Source: Corynebacterium sp. HMSC074A01
GTDB lineage: Bacteria; Actinomycetota; Actinomycetes; Mycobacteriales; Mycobacteriaceae
Reading direction: 5' to 3'
Assembly: GCF_001831515.1 (NCBI RefSeq)
Contig: NZ_KV825623.1
Location: 81,405-132,477, forward strand
Length of the DNA stretch: 51,073 bases
Made by a program: the position numbers and the translations under genes. The notes beneath the pieces were generated by a model, which searched no databases, was not told where the DNA came from, and saw only the letters and a list, made by a program, of their open reading frames with translations. Below are positions 35,829-45,576 of the stretch, in pieces. Positions within the stretch are counted from its first letter, which is position 1; each line of letters opens with the position of its first letter.

Positions 35829-36125
35829 ATGCAATCAGTCAACGTCACCGAAGTGCCGCAGGGTGCCCAGCTTATCGACGTCCGCGAGCCCGAAGAGTAC
35901 GCCGAAGTCCACGCCACCGGCGCCGTCAGCATGCCGATGTCCACCATCGTCGGCAACACCGGCGACATCGACCCCGACCGGGACATCTACGTCATCTGCA
36001 AGGCCGGCGGCCGCTCCCTGCGCGTCGCCGAGTACCTCGAGCAGGCGCTCGGCTGGGACAACGTGATCAACGTCGAAGGCGGCACCGAGGCCTGGGTCGC
36101 CGCAGGTCTGCCCACCGACAAGTAG
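35829..36125 (+). CDS. Single-domain rhodanese-like protein
   Basis: A 98-residue rhodanese domain without other modules. It shows LIDVREPEEY at the start of the fold and the active-site loop CKAGGRS with Cys57, then NVEGGTEAW near the end. Such proteins (GlpE/PspE type) transfer sulfane sulfur to thiols or cyanide; the in vivo substrate is unknown. The ATG at 35829 has AGGA at 8 bases; a GTG at 35823 is too close to it. TATAGG just upstream may be a -10 box. The gene stands alone, divergent from the sortase gene. Confidence 0.88.
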   Translation: MQSVNVTEVPQGAQLIDVREPEEYAEVHATGAVSMPMSTIVGNTGDIDPDRDIYVICKAGGRSLRVAEYLEQALGWDNVINVEGGTEAWVAAGLPTDK

Positions 36126-36200
36126 ACGTTCGGGGGTACGCACGCTCGTCGCGGCCAACTGTAATTGTTTGGTGTGGCCCACTAACCCTAGGATGAGGGT

Positions 36201-36641
36201 ATGGCAACCCACGACGAGCTCCCCAGCGCGCTAATCAAATCCCCGTCCTTCCAGATCGAGCGGGTCCGTCGCCACACCAAGGACGAGGTCGAGCGCACCC
36301 TGTGCAAGCACGAGGTGTCCATGCGCGGCTTCTGGGTGCTCACCTGCGTCGCCGAAAACGCGCTCTCCCAGTCGCAGCTGTCCAGCCTGCTGGCTGTCGA
36401 CGCCTCCGACATGGTCCGCCTCGTCGACTCGCTGGAGGACCTCGGCTGGGTCAAGCGCGACCGCGACCCGAAAGACCGCCGCCGCCAGATCGTCACCGCC
36501 ACCAAGAAGGGCACCAAAGCCCTGAGCATGCTCGCCGACGAAGTTGCCGACGCCGAGGACCGCGCCCTCGACGCCTCCAGCAACAAGCAGCTCAAGAGCC
36601 TGAAGAAGCTCACCAAGGCCATCATGGAGGACGAGGAGTAG
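36201..36641 (+). CDS. MarR-family transcriptional regulator
   Basis: A 146-residue winged-helix protein. The DNA-binding part is visible as LSQSQLSSLLAVDASDMVRLVDSLEDLG, a helix-turn-helix, and the wing DRDPKDRRRQIVTATKKG, both typical of MarR proteins, with N- and C-terminal dimerisation helices. These regulators usually answer to small aromatic ligands or thiol stress. A partly symmetric AACTGTAATTGTT (about 36158-36170) sits 30 bases before the start and could be an autoregulatory operator. Target genes are not evident. Confidence 0.88.
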   Translation: MATHDELPSALIKSPSFQIERVRRHTKDEVERTLCKHEVSMRGFWVLTCVAENALSQSQLSSLLAVDASDMVRLVDSLEDLGWVKRDRDPKDRRRQIVTATKKGTKALSMLADEVADAEDRALDASSNKQLKSLKKLTKAIMEDEE

Positions 36642-36671
36642 GGTTTGGGGCGCGCCTGCGGCGGCAGGACT

Positions 36672-36749
36672 GGCCAAACAGCGCAAGTTGGAGTTCGATA
36701 GTTCCGGAAATTTCAGCGACTATCGAGTTCCGATCTGCGCTGTTTAGCC
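36672..36749. repeat. Long imperfect palindrome C
   Basis: Bases 36672-36702 (GGCCAAACAGCGC...TTCGATAGT) pair with 36719-36749 over 31 positions with a few mismatches around a 16-base loop. It lies at the 3' end of the MarR gene, facing the convergent ppk2 gene. Confidence 0.65.
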
Positions 36750-36762
36750 CTGCTCGGCCCAA

Positions 36763-36828
36763 TTGTCGAACCCGGGTTGTCGAACAACCTCAATTTTTTG
36801 GACGTGTTCGACAAGGCGGGTTCGACAT
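36763..36828. repeat. Long imperfect palindrome D
   Basis: TTGTCGAACCC...TCGAACA (36763-36786) pairs with 36805-36828 over 24 positions with few mismatches, and a T-rich loop. Its sequence is unrelated to palindrome C beside it. TGTCGAAC occurs several times in the element. Confidence 0.65.
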
Positions 36829-36845
36829 ATAGCCCACCCCAACAC

Positions 36846-36875
36846 AAAACCCGGCCCCCATGCGGGAGAGCCGGG
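36846..36875 (-). terminator. Intrinsic terminator of ppk2
   Basis: CCCGGC (36850-36855) pairs with GCCGGG (36870-36875), with partial inner pairing of CCCC and GGG. On the minus strand it is followed by TTTTG. It lies just after the ppk2 stop. Confidence 0.75.
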
Positions 36876-36892
36876 CTGTATAGCGCTAAAGC

Positions 36893-37792
36893 CTAGTCAC
36901 CGATCTGGTCGCGGCCGCGCTTGACGATCAGCGGGTCCGGCTCGCCAACCACATCGTGATCCTTGTTCGTGTACTCGAACTTGCTCAGGATGTAGCGCAT
37001 CGCGTTGAGGCGGGCGCGCTTCTTGTCGTTGGACTTAATGGTGATCCACGGGGACTCGTCGGTATCCGTGTAGCGGAACTGCTCCTCCTTGGCGCGGGTG
37101 TAGTCCTCCCACTTGTCCAGCGAGGCCAGGTCCATCGGCGACAGCTTCCACTGACGCACCGGGTCCACCTGGCGGATGGCGAAGCGGGTGCGCTGCTCCT
37201 TCTGCGTCACGGAGAACCAGAACTTGGTCAGCGAGATCCCGGAGCCCAGGATCATGTTTTCCAGCATCGGCACCTCACGCAGGAACTCGGCGTGCTGCGA
37301 CTCGGTGCAGAAGCCCATGACGCGCTCAACGCCGGAGCGGTTGTACCAGGAACGGTCGAAGAACACGATCTCGCCGGCGGCCGGGAAGTGCTCGATGTAG
37401 CGCTGGAAGTACCACGAGGTGGACTCGCGCGGGCTGGGCTTCTCCAGCGCGACGGTGCGGGCGCCACGCGGGTTGAGGTGCTCGTTAAAACGCTTGATGG
37501 TGCCACCCTTACCGGCGGCGTCGCGGCCCTCGAAGATGATGATGTGGCGCTGGCCCGTGTCCTTGGTCCAGTTCTGCCACTTCAGCAGCTCGATCTGCAG
37601 CGCGCGCTTTTCCTTCTCGTACTCATCACGGGTCAGGCGCGCGTCGTAGGGGTAGTTCTCACGCCACGTCTGGATCGGGGTGCCGTCCGGCATCAGCAGC
37701 ACCGGATCGTCTTCATCGGTATCGTCAACGACCCAGCCCTCGACCTCCGCGAGGTCGATCATCGGGAGTTCATCATCTTTGTGGTCAGCCAT
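36893..37792 (-). CDS. ppk2: Polyphosphate kinase 2 (PPK2 family)
   Basis: Uses polyphosphate to phosphorylate nucleotides (mainly GDP or ADP), or the reverse. The 299-residue single-domain protein has Walker A GRDAAGKGG (89-97), Walker B IVFFDRSWYNR and the lid region VTQKEQRTRF, all class I PPK2 hallmarks. The ATG at 37792 begins the family N-terminus; the upstream in-frame extension is not conserved-looking. The order groEL2-porH-porA-ppk2 is the one known from C. glutamicum, supporting orthology with its ppk2 near porA. Confidence 0.93.
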   Translation of the reverse strand: MADHKDDELPMIDLAEVEGWVVDDTDEDDPVLLMPDGTPIQTWRENYPYDARLTRDEYEKEKRALQIELLKWQNWTKDTGQRHIIIFEGRDAAGKGGTIKRFNEHLNPRGARTVALEKPSPRESTSWYFQRYIEHFPAAGEIVFFDRSWYNRSGVERVMGFCTESQHAEFLREVPMLENMILGSGISLTKFWFSVTQKEQRTRFAIRQVDPVRQWKLSPMDLASLDKWEDYTRAKEEQFRYTDTDESPWITIKSNDKKRARLNAMRYILSKFEYTNKDHDVVGEPDPLIVKRGRDQIGD

Positions 37793-37867
37793 ACTGTCGA
37801 GTTTACCGCCCACCCCCGCTTTGTGTTCAGTAACTGCGCAAGCGGGGCTAGCAAAGACCCCCGAAAC

Positions 37868-37894
37868 GCAAAACAACCCCGCACAAAGGCGGGG
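37868..37894 (-). terminator. Intrinsic terminator of the porA/porH-like genes
   Basis: CCCCGC (37877-37882) and GCGGGG (37889-37894) form a 6-bp stem, 6-base loop, followed on the minus strand by TTGTTTTG. It is 20 bp past the PorA-like stop. Confidence 0.8.
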
Positions 37895-37913
37895 CTGTAG
37901 GTGGCGGCGTCGC

Positions 37914-38042
37914 TTATGCGACGAGGCTGAGCAGGTCGCCCAGGTTGCCTGCCAGGCTAGCGAGCTGCTTCAGAATGCCGAGCAGTGCGCCAGCGACGTG
38001 TGCGTCAGAGGACAGGAACGCCCAGTTTGCAAGTGCTTCCAC
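37914..38042 (-). CDS. porA: PorA-like cell-wall channel subunit (42 aa)
   Basis: A small gene of 42 codons with a GTG start (38042) and a good AAGGAG site. The product, starting MEALANWAFLSSDAHVAGAL, is hydrophobic, acidic and helical, without a signal peptide. Size, composition and position (between PorH-like gene and ppk2) match C. glutamicum PorA (45 aa), which with PorH forms a cation-selective channel in the mycolate outer membrane and is O-mycoloylated. Ser11, Ser12, Ser29 and Ser39 are candidate acylation sites by analogy only. Similarity is weak, so the name rests mainly on synteny. Confidence 0.7.
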   Translation of the reverse strand: MEALANWAFLSSDAHVAGALLGILKQLASLAGNLGDLLSLVA

Positions 38043-38131
38043 GATAATCTCCTTGTGTGAGTGACCTTTTGGGGCCAAGTACTGATGTGGTTGGGTTGCG
38101 CACCATCACTCAACAGCGCGCGAAAGAACGA

Positions 38132-38278
38132 CTACTTGTTCGGGAGCTCCGTAGCCTTGTCCGGCAGCGAACCGAGGCTGATGAACAGGTCCGGGATACC
38201 GCGGAACAGATCAACGATGTTCTTGCCGAACTTGCTGAAGTCCTTCAGCATATCGACGATGGTAGAGAGGTCACCCAT
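38132..38278 (-). CDS. porH: PorH-like cell-wall channel subunit (48 aa)
   Basis: A 48-residue product from the ATG at 38278 (AAGGGGAAA site). It begins MGDLSTIVDMLKDFSKFGKN; the DLS near the start, a central FG-N-I and an IP followed by leucines resemble C. glutamicum PorH (57 aa). PorH pairs with PorA to make the outer-membrane channel and carries mycolic acid on serine. No signal peptide, as for known PorH. The longer in-frame extension upstream is not supported. Followed 89 bp later by the PorA-like gene and a shared terminator. Confidence 0.78.
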   Translation of the reverse strand: MGDLSTIVDMLKDFSKFGKNIVDLFRGIPDLFISLGSLPDKATELPNK

Positions 38279-38491
38279 TGTTTTCCCCTTACGTGTAGGT
38301 GCCAGAATGTCTGGCTCGAGATTGACAGTGTCCTGACACCCTCTGTGGGGCATCACACGAAGTATTTTGCCACAGCTTCCAGGTTCCGCAAGGGGTTCGC
38401 GGAAGGATTTTTCCCGCCTGAGAATTCCTTACCTGGGAGCCTCGTTCACACTTTGGCAACCTTCCTCCCAGCCTCCTGCACGACCTGCATT

Positions 38492-38497
38492 GTTATA
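38492..38497 (-). promoter_or_regulatory. Possible -10 box for porH-porA
   Basis: The minus strand has TATAAC in an AT-rich patch (about 38488-38525), the only promoter-like sequence between groEL2 and porH. It would give a leader of ~200 nt. No good -35. The rest of 38279-38669 holds the groEL2 terminator, a dispersed-motif copy (38568) and no open frame of note. Confidence 0.35.
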
Positions 38498-38567
38498 CAA
38501 GTGTTATGGTCCGCCTAAGTTAACGCGTCTTAAACTTCGGGCGAGGGGTGTAACGGGAGGGGGTAGG

Positions 38568-38579
38568 GCGTCGATAAGC
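38568..38579 (+). repeat. Dispersed motif GCGTCGATAAGC, intergenic
   Basis: Outside any gene, 43 bp past the groEL2 terminator. It shows the word is not merely a codon effect. Confidence 0.8.
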
Positions 38580-38621
38580 AGTGCCCGCTGCCAACACATC
38601 AGGCCCCCACTTCCGGGGGTG

Positions 38622-38653
38622 AAAAAGCCCCCACGGGACAATCCCGCGGGGGC
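38622..38653 (-). terminator. Intrinsic terminator of groEL2
   Basis: GCCCCCACGGGA (38627-38638) pairs with TCCCGCGGGGGC (38642-38653), one mismatch and 3-base loop, followed on the minus strand by five T residues. It is 17 bp past the groEL2 stop. Confidence 0.92.
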
Positions 38654-38669
38654 TCGAAGCCGGACAGGC

Positions 38670-40361
<1,692 letters not shown>

Positions 40362-40413
40362 TCAAGCAGGCGCCCGCGACGGCACGGCTGCTGAGTGGTG
40401 CAGCCTCACCCGC

Positions 40414-40440
40414 TTAGCACTTGGCGTCTCCGAGTGCTAG
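40414..40440. promoter_or_regulatory. CIRCE operator 1 (HrcA)
   Basis: TTAGCACTT, 9 bases, GAGTGCTAG: 16 of 18 arm positions match the CIRCE consensus. It lies ~105 bp before the groEL2 start. Confidence 0.93.
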
Positions 40441-40449
40441 ATCCCATTT

Positions 40450-40476
40450 TTAGCACTCACCCCCAGCGAGTGCAAG
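40450..40476. promoter_or_regulatory. CIRCE operator 2 (HrcA)
   Basis: TTAGCACTC, 9 bases, GAGTGCAAG: 16 of 18 arm positions match. It is 36 bp from the first copy, so two HrcA dimers may bind side by side. Confidence 0.9.
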
Positions 40477-40527
40477 CACGCTTTTGCTTATCGACGTCTA
40501 CGTGCCCCCACTGGTAGCGTCGCCTGT

Positions 40528-41865
40528 ATGACTGACTTCACACCGGACCGCTCCCGCATCTTCTCCGACCTGGCCGCACTGGTCTCGTTCAACTCGCCCC
40601 ACTCCACCCCGGAGCTGGCCGATGAGCACGAGGCCGCGTGCGCCTGGACCGTCGCCGCCCTCGAGAAAGCAGGCCTGAAAGTCACGCGCTACCCCACCGT
40701 GGACGACGCGGACACCGTTGTTGGCGTCAAGGAGCCGGAGGGCGACGCGCCGACCGTGCTGCTTTACTCCCACTACGACGTGGTGCCCGCGGGCGACCCG
40801 GCCGCGTGGACGAGCGACCCGTTCGAGCTGACCGAGCGCGACGGGCGCTGGTACGGTCGCGGTGCCGCCGACTGCAAGGGCAACCTGGCCATGCACCTCG
40901 AGGCGCTGCGCCTGCTCGAGCACAACGGCGGCACGGATCTGGGCCTGAAGGTCGTTGTCGAGGGTTCCGAGGAGCTCGGCGGCGAGGACGGGCTGGTCAA
41001 GCTCATCGAGTCCGACCCCGAGCTCTTCCGCGCCGACGTCATCCTCATCGCGGACTCCGGCAACGCCGCCGTCGGCGAGCCGACGCTCACCACCTCCCTG
41101 CGCGGCGGCGCCCAGATCAAGGTCTCCGTGGAGACTCTCGAGGGCGCAATCCACTCCGGCAGCTTCGGCGGCGCAGCGCCAGACGCGGCGCACGCCCTAG
41201 TGCGCATCGCCGACTCGCTTTTCGACGAGCACGGGCGCACCACCATCGACGGCGTCGACACCACCGCGAAGTGGTCCGGCGACGCGTACGAGCGCGACAC
41301 GTTCCGCACCGACGCGGGCGTCCTCGACGGCGTGCAGCTGCTCGGCACCGTCGAGGACGAGCCGGCAGACATGTGCTGGGCACGCCCCTCCGTGACCATG
41401 ATCGGTTTCACCTCAACCCCGGTCGCCGAGGCGGTCAACGCGGTCAACCCGCGCGCCGAGGCCCAGTTCAACCTGCGCGTGCCCGCCGAGCAGAGCGCCG
41501 CCGAGGTGGCGCAGAAGATGGTAGACCACATCCACGCACACACCCCCTGGGGCGCGAAAGTGGACGTGGAAGTCAGTGGTGTGAATGAGCCTTTTGCTAC
41601 TGATCCGGAGCGTCCGGGCGTCGCAAAGCTTGGCGAGTGCCTGCGCGAAGCCTACGGTGCTGATTCTTTGACGGTGGTGGGTTCCGGCGGCTCGATCCCG
41701 CTGACCATTACGCTGCAGGAACAGTTCCCGGAGGCCGAGATCGCACTCTTCGGCGTGGAGGAGCCCGCCTGCGGCATCCACGGCGTGGACGAGTCGGTCG
41801 ACCCCACGGAAATCGAGCGCATCGCGGTCGCCGAGGCCCGCTTCCTGCAGACCTACGGAAAATAG
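40528..41865 (+). CDS. M20-family metallo-dipeptidase
   Basis: A 445-residue cytoplasmic zinc peptidase. The dinuclear site is readable: YSHYDVVPAG (first His and Asp), RGAADCKGN (bridging Asp), EGSEELGG (catalytic and metal Glu), ADSGN, and GIHGVDESV near the C-terminus. An inserted lid domain (about 185-310) is as in DapE, carnosinase-like and ArgE enzymes. The closest family plan is M20 dipeptidases; a DapE-like desuccinylase is less likely because of the length and lid. It is divergent from groEL2 and shares a 217-bp control region that contains both CIRCE sites. Confidence 0.9.
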   Translation: MTDFTPDRSRIFSDLAALVSFNSPHSTPELADEHEAACAWTVAALEKAGLKVTRYPTVDDADTVVGVKEPEGDAPTVLLYSHYDVVPAGDPAAWTSDPFELTERDGRWYGRGAADCKGNLAMHLEALRLLEHNGGTDLGLKVVVEGSEELGGEDGLVKLIESDPELFRADVILIADSGNAAVGEPTLTTSLRGGAQIKVSVETLEGAIHSGSFGGAAPDAAHALVRIADSLFDEHGRTTIDGVDTTAKWSGDAYERDTFRTDAGVLDGVQLLGTVEDEPADMCWARPSVTMIGFTSTPVAEAVNAVNPRAEAQFNLRVPAEQSAAEVAQKMVDHIHAHTPWGAKVDVEVSGVNEPFATDPERPGVAKLGECLREAYGADSLTVVGSGGSIPLTITLQEQFPEAEIALFGVEEPACGIHGVDESVDPTEIERIAVAEARFLQTYGK

Positions 41866-42069
41866 CAGCTAGTGGCGAACCTGTTACCTAATCGGTACAG
41901 TTGTGATCATTGGCCGCGCCTATACATTTGACGCGCCCCTTCGCGAGCGAGCAGTGCCGCGCGCATTGCTCCAGGTGTAGTAGTTCAACGATCTTCTTAC
42001 GCTGCTTTGCCGCAACGTTGGGCACGGCTTGAGAACTCGATCCGAACTGCCCAAGGAGGGGTCCGCCCT

Positions 42070-45000
42070 GTGCTCACACTGCTTGCCGCACTGATCATCG
42101 CCACGATCTGTGCCCCGCTGTTGATCCGCACCCTCGGGCGACCGGCGTTCGCGCTGCTGGCCACGGTGCCACTGGGCGGGTTCATCTGGGTGGTCAGCCT
42201 GTTCCAGCGCGGCGTGTTTGCAAACCAGGGCGAGATTGTCGCCAGGTATCCCTGGATGCCCTCGGCGAACATGAACCTGGACTTCCGTCTCGATGCGCTC
42301 GCCGGACTTTTTAGCCTGATCATCCTAGGTGTGGGCGCGCTCGTCCTTTTGTACTGCTGGGGGTACTTCGACTCCAACCCGCGCAGGCTGGCTAAGTTCG
42401 GCGGCGAGCTGACCATGTTCGCCACCGTGATGTACGGACTGGTCATCTCGGACAGCTTCCTGTTGATGTACGTGTTCTGGGAGCTGACCTCCATCCTGTC
42501 TTACCTGCTCGTGTCGTATTACGGCGAGCGGGCGTCGTCACGCAGAGCGGCGATCCAGGCGCTGATGATCACCACCTTCGGCGGCCTGGCCATGCTGGTG
42601 GGCATCAACCTGCTCGGCTTCAACACGGGCATCTGGCGGCTCAGCCAGATCTCCCAATTCGCGGACCTGGAGAATACTCCGGCGATCTCGACGGCGATCG
42701 TGCTCATCATGCTCGGCGCGCTGACCAAGTCGGCCCAGGCCCCCTGGCACTTCTGGCTACCCGGCGCGATGGCTGCGCCGACGCCGGTGTCGGCGTACCT
42801 GCACTCCGCGGCGATGGTCAAGGCCGGCATCTACCTGGTGGCCCGCCTGGCCCCGGACATGGCGGCGGTGAACACCTGGCACCTCGTGGTGATTACCACG
42901 GGCCTGTTCACCATGCTGCTAGGCGGCTGGATGGCGCTGAAGCAGCGCGACCTCAAGCTGATCCTGGCGTACGGAACCGTCTCCCAGCTGGGCTTCATCA
43001 CCGCCGTGATCGGTGTGGGCTCGCGCGAGGCGACGATGGCAGGTCTTGCCATTACCTTTGCGCACTCCATGTTCAAGGCAACGCTGTTTATGATCGTGGG
43101 CGCGATCGACCACACCACCGGCACCCGCGACATCGGCGAGCTGTCCGGCTTGGCGCGCCGCGAGCCTTTCGTCGCGGCGCTGGCGGTGGTCTCGGCGGCG
43201 TCGATGGCGGGCATTCCGCCGCTGTTCGGCTTCATTGCCAAGGAAGCAGCACTCGAGGCGATCCTGCACGAGGAGCTGCTGCACGGCATGCCGGGGCACC
43301 TGACCCTGGTGGCGCTGGTGGTCGGCTCGATTCTGACCATGGCGTACTCCCTGTACTTTTTGTGGGGCGCGTTTGCCACAAAGGAGGCGCACAAGGAGGA
43401 GGGTGTCTCGCCCGCGGTGGCCAAGATGCACCACATCGGCCCGCACCTGTCGCTCTCCCCGGCGCTGCTCACACTCGCCACCGTCACCTTCGGGCTGCTG
43501 CCCGGCTGGCTGTCGGACGCCATCAACAGCTACCTGGATGTGCGCTTCCCCACCGTGGAAGGCCACGATCTGAAGCTCTGGCACGGTATCAACACCCCGC
43601 TGGTGCTCACGATCGTGATCGTCACGGCCGGTTCGATCCTGTTCTGGCAGCGCGACCTGATCAAGCGCGCCGCGTTTCCCAAGCCCGCGCTTGGCAACGC
43701 CGACGAGCTCTGGGACGCCATCCTGCGCGTGCTGCGCAACGCCTCGCTCAAGCTCACGGCGTCGACGCAGCGCGGCTCGCTGTCGATCAATTTGGCGGTC
43801 ATCTTCGCCACGCTCATGGTCGTCCCGCTCGGCGCGCTGATCCTGGGCGAGAGCAACGACATCCGCATGATCCTGTGGGATTCGCCGTGGCAGGGCATGG
43901 TGGTCTGCCTCATGTGCGCCATGGCGGTCTTCGCCACCATGCAGCGCAACCGCCTCTCCAGTGTGGTGATGGTGGGACTGACCGGCTACTCCATGGCGTT
44001 CATCTTCGCCCTGCACGGCGCGCCCGACCTCGCGCTGACGCAGGCGCTGGTGGAGACCATCGTGATGGTGGTGTTCATGCTGGTGCTGCGCAAGATGCCC
44101 ACGGAGGTGGAGCCGCGCACGGACGACAACCGGCTGCGCGCCTGGCTGTCCATCGCCACCGGCGTGTCCGTAGTCATCGTGGCGATGACGGCGATCTCCG
44201 CGCGCCAGGCCACGCCGATCTCCACCCACATGCCGGATTTGGCCTACGACATCGGACACGGCCGCAACACCGTCAACGTGCTGCTGGTGGACCTGCGCGC
44301 CGCCGATACCTTCGGCGAGATCCTCGTGCTGGTCATCGCGGCCACCGGCGTGGCCAGCCTCATCTTCGGCACCGGCAAGTTCGGCCGCTCCTCGCGCCGC
44401 CCGACGCTGTCGACGAACAAGCCGCGCTGGCTCGCCTCGGGCGTGGATTCCGAGCGCGCGCAGAACCGCTCCATCATGGTGGACGTGGTCACGCGCATCT
44501 TCTTCCCGTCCATGATGCTGCTGTCTTTCTACTTCTTCTTCTCCGGCCACAACGCGCCCGGCGGCGGTTTTGCCGGCGGCCTGGTCGCCGCACTCGCGTT
44601 CACGCTGCGCTACCTGGCAGGCGGCCGCGCAGAAATCGAGGAGGCGCTGCCCATCGACCCCGCGAAGCTTTTGGGCACCGGCATCCTGCTGTCCGCCATC
44701 TGCGTCGTCGTGCCGATGTTCTACGGCAACCCGCCGCTGATGTCCGACTACGCCACGGCGTCGCTGCCGCTGATCGGCGATTTCGATGTGCCCTCGGCCC
44801 TGCTTTTCGACGCCGGCGTGTACACCATCGTCCTCGGCCTCACCATGCACATCCTCGGCTCCATGGGCGCCTACCTCGACCGCGAGGAAGACACCCGCAA
44901 GCAGCGCGCCCGCGACCGCGCCCGCCAGCTGCAGGCGAAAAACAAGCTGCGCCGCCGCCTGCAAGCCCGCCGTCGGGCGGCCCGCGCCTCCGACCGCGCT

Positions 45001-45084
45001 GCGGTTGGGTCGACGGGATCGAGTGCGGTGGGGGTCGACGCGGCGTCGAGAAGCAATGAGCCCAATACAGAAAGGAGCGAGTAG
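42070..45084 (+). CDS. mrpA: Mrp cation/proton antiporter subunit A, fused to MrpB domain
   Basis: The largest subunit of the multisubunit Na+(K+)/H+ antiporter. The 1004-residue protein has a NuoL/ND5-like core (about 20-500) with FWELTSILSYLLVSYY and the proton-channel KSAQAPWHFWLPGAM, an MrpA-specific middle with GAPDLALTQALVE, and, from about residue 795, a MnhB-like domain (FFSGHNAPGGGFAGGL). MrpB is thus fused, and no separate mrpB follows. The GTG at 42070 with AAGGAGG 10 bases upstream is chosen; the longer ATG frame from 42007 lacks a good site. A charged RRRL tail ends the protein. The stop abuts mrpC directly. It maintains Na+ and pH homeostasis. Confidence 0.93.
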   Translation: MLTLLAALIIATICAPLLIRTLGRPAFALLATVPLGGFIWVVSLFQRGVFANQGEIVARYPWMPSANMNLDFRLDALAGLFSLIILGVGALVLLYCWGYFDSNPRRLAKFGGELTMFATVMYGLVISDSFLLMYVFWELTSILSYLLVSYYGERASSRRAAIQALMITTFGGLAMLVGINLLGFNTGIWRLSQISQFADLENTPAISTAIVLIMLGALTKSAQAPWHFWLPGAMAAPTPVSAYLHSAAMVKAGIYLVARLAPDMAAVNTWHLVVITTGLFTMLLGGWMALKQRDLKLILAYGTVSQLGFITAVIGVGSREATMAGLAITFAHSMFKATLFMIVGAIDHTTGTRDIGELSGLARREPFVAALAVVSAASMAGIPPLFGFIAKEAALEAILHEELLHGMPGHLTLVALVVGSILTMAYSLYFLWGAFATKEAHKEEGVSPAVAKMHHIGPHLSLSPALLTLATVTFGLLPGWLSDAINSYLDVRFPTVEGHDLKLWHGINTPLVLTIVIVTAGSILFWQRDLIKRAAFPKPALGNADELWDAILRVLRNASLKLTASTQRGSLSINLAVIFATLMVVPLGALILGESNDIRMILWDSPWQGMVVCLMCAMAVFATMQRNRLSSVVMVGLTGYSMAFIFALHGAPDLALTQALVETIVMVVFMLVLRKMPTEVEPRTDDNRLRAWLSIATGVSVVIVAMTAISARQATPISTHMPDLAYDIGHGRNTVNVLLVDLRAADTFGEILVLVIAATGVASLIFGTGKFGRSSRRPTLSTNKPRWLASGVDSERAQNRSIMVDVVTRIFFPSMMLLSFYFFFSGHNAPGGGFAGGLVAALAFTLRYLAGGRAEIEEALPIDPAKLLGTGILLSAICVVVPMFYGNPPLMSDYATASLPLIGDFDVPSALLFDAGVYTIVLGLTMHILGSMGAYLDREEDTRKQRARDRARQLQAKNKLRRRLQARRRAARASDRAAVGSTGSSAVGVDAASRSNEPNTERSE

Positions 45085-45576
45085 ATGGAAGCGAACCTCT
45101 TTCTCTTGATCGGCTCCGGCGTGCTCATCGCGTCCGGCGTCTACCTCATGCTCGACCGGGCGATGACCCGCATGATCATGGGCGTGCTGCTCATCGGCAA
45201 CGGCGCGAACCTGCTGCTTCTGCAGTCCGGCGGGCAGGCGGGCTCCCCGCCGATCATCGGGCGCGAGTCCAAGCTCTTTGAAAACAGCGCCGATCCACTC
45301 GCGCAGGCGATGATTCTCACCGCAATCGTGATTTCCATGGCCATGAGCGCGTTCATGCTCGCGCTCGCGTACCGGCAGTACCGCTACCGCACCGACGACA
45401 TCATCGAGCGCGACGAGGAGGACCGCGCCATCGCCGCGCGGCCTTCCCTGCCCGCGGCCGCACCTGACCACGACCGCTCGGACGACCCGGAAACCGGCAA
45501 GCCCAGCGAGACCGGCGACTCTTTCGGCCCCCGCTCGTTTGAGACCCCGGTGAAGGAGGCGGATGATGAGAGCTAG
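45085..45576 (+). CDS. mrpC: Mrp antiporter subunit C (NuoK-like)
   Basis: A 163-residue protein with three membrane helices (about 3-22, 28-47, 72-95), resembling NuoK. Motifs MGVLLIGNGANLLLL and DPLAQAMILTAIVISMAMSAF are typical of MnhC/MrpC. The last 60 residues form a charged cytoplasmic tail (EDRAIAARPS, PETGKPSET) longer than in Bacillus MrpC. It starts at the base after the mrpA stop and overlaps mrpD by 14 bases. Confidence 0.95.
   Translation: MEANLFLLIGSGVLIASGVYLMLDRAMTRMIMGVLLIGNGANLLLLQSGGQAGSPPIIGRESKLFENSADPLAQAMILTAIVISMAMSAFMLALAYRQYRYRTDDIIERDEEDRAIAARPSLPAAAPDHDRSDDPETGKPSETGDSFGPRSFETPVKEADDES

Noticed and set aside
41866..42069. Promoter for the mrp operon
   Set aside because: TATACA at 41921-41926 is attractive, but no -35 at suitable spacing could be found, so I did not list it.
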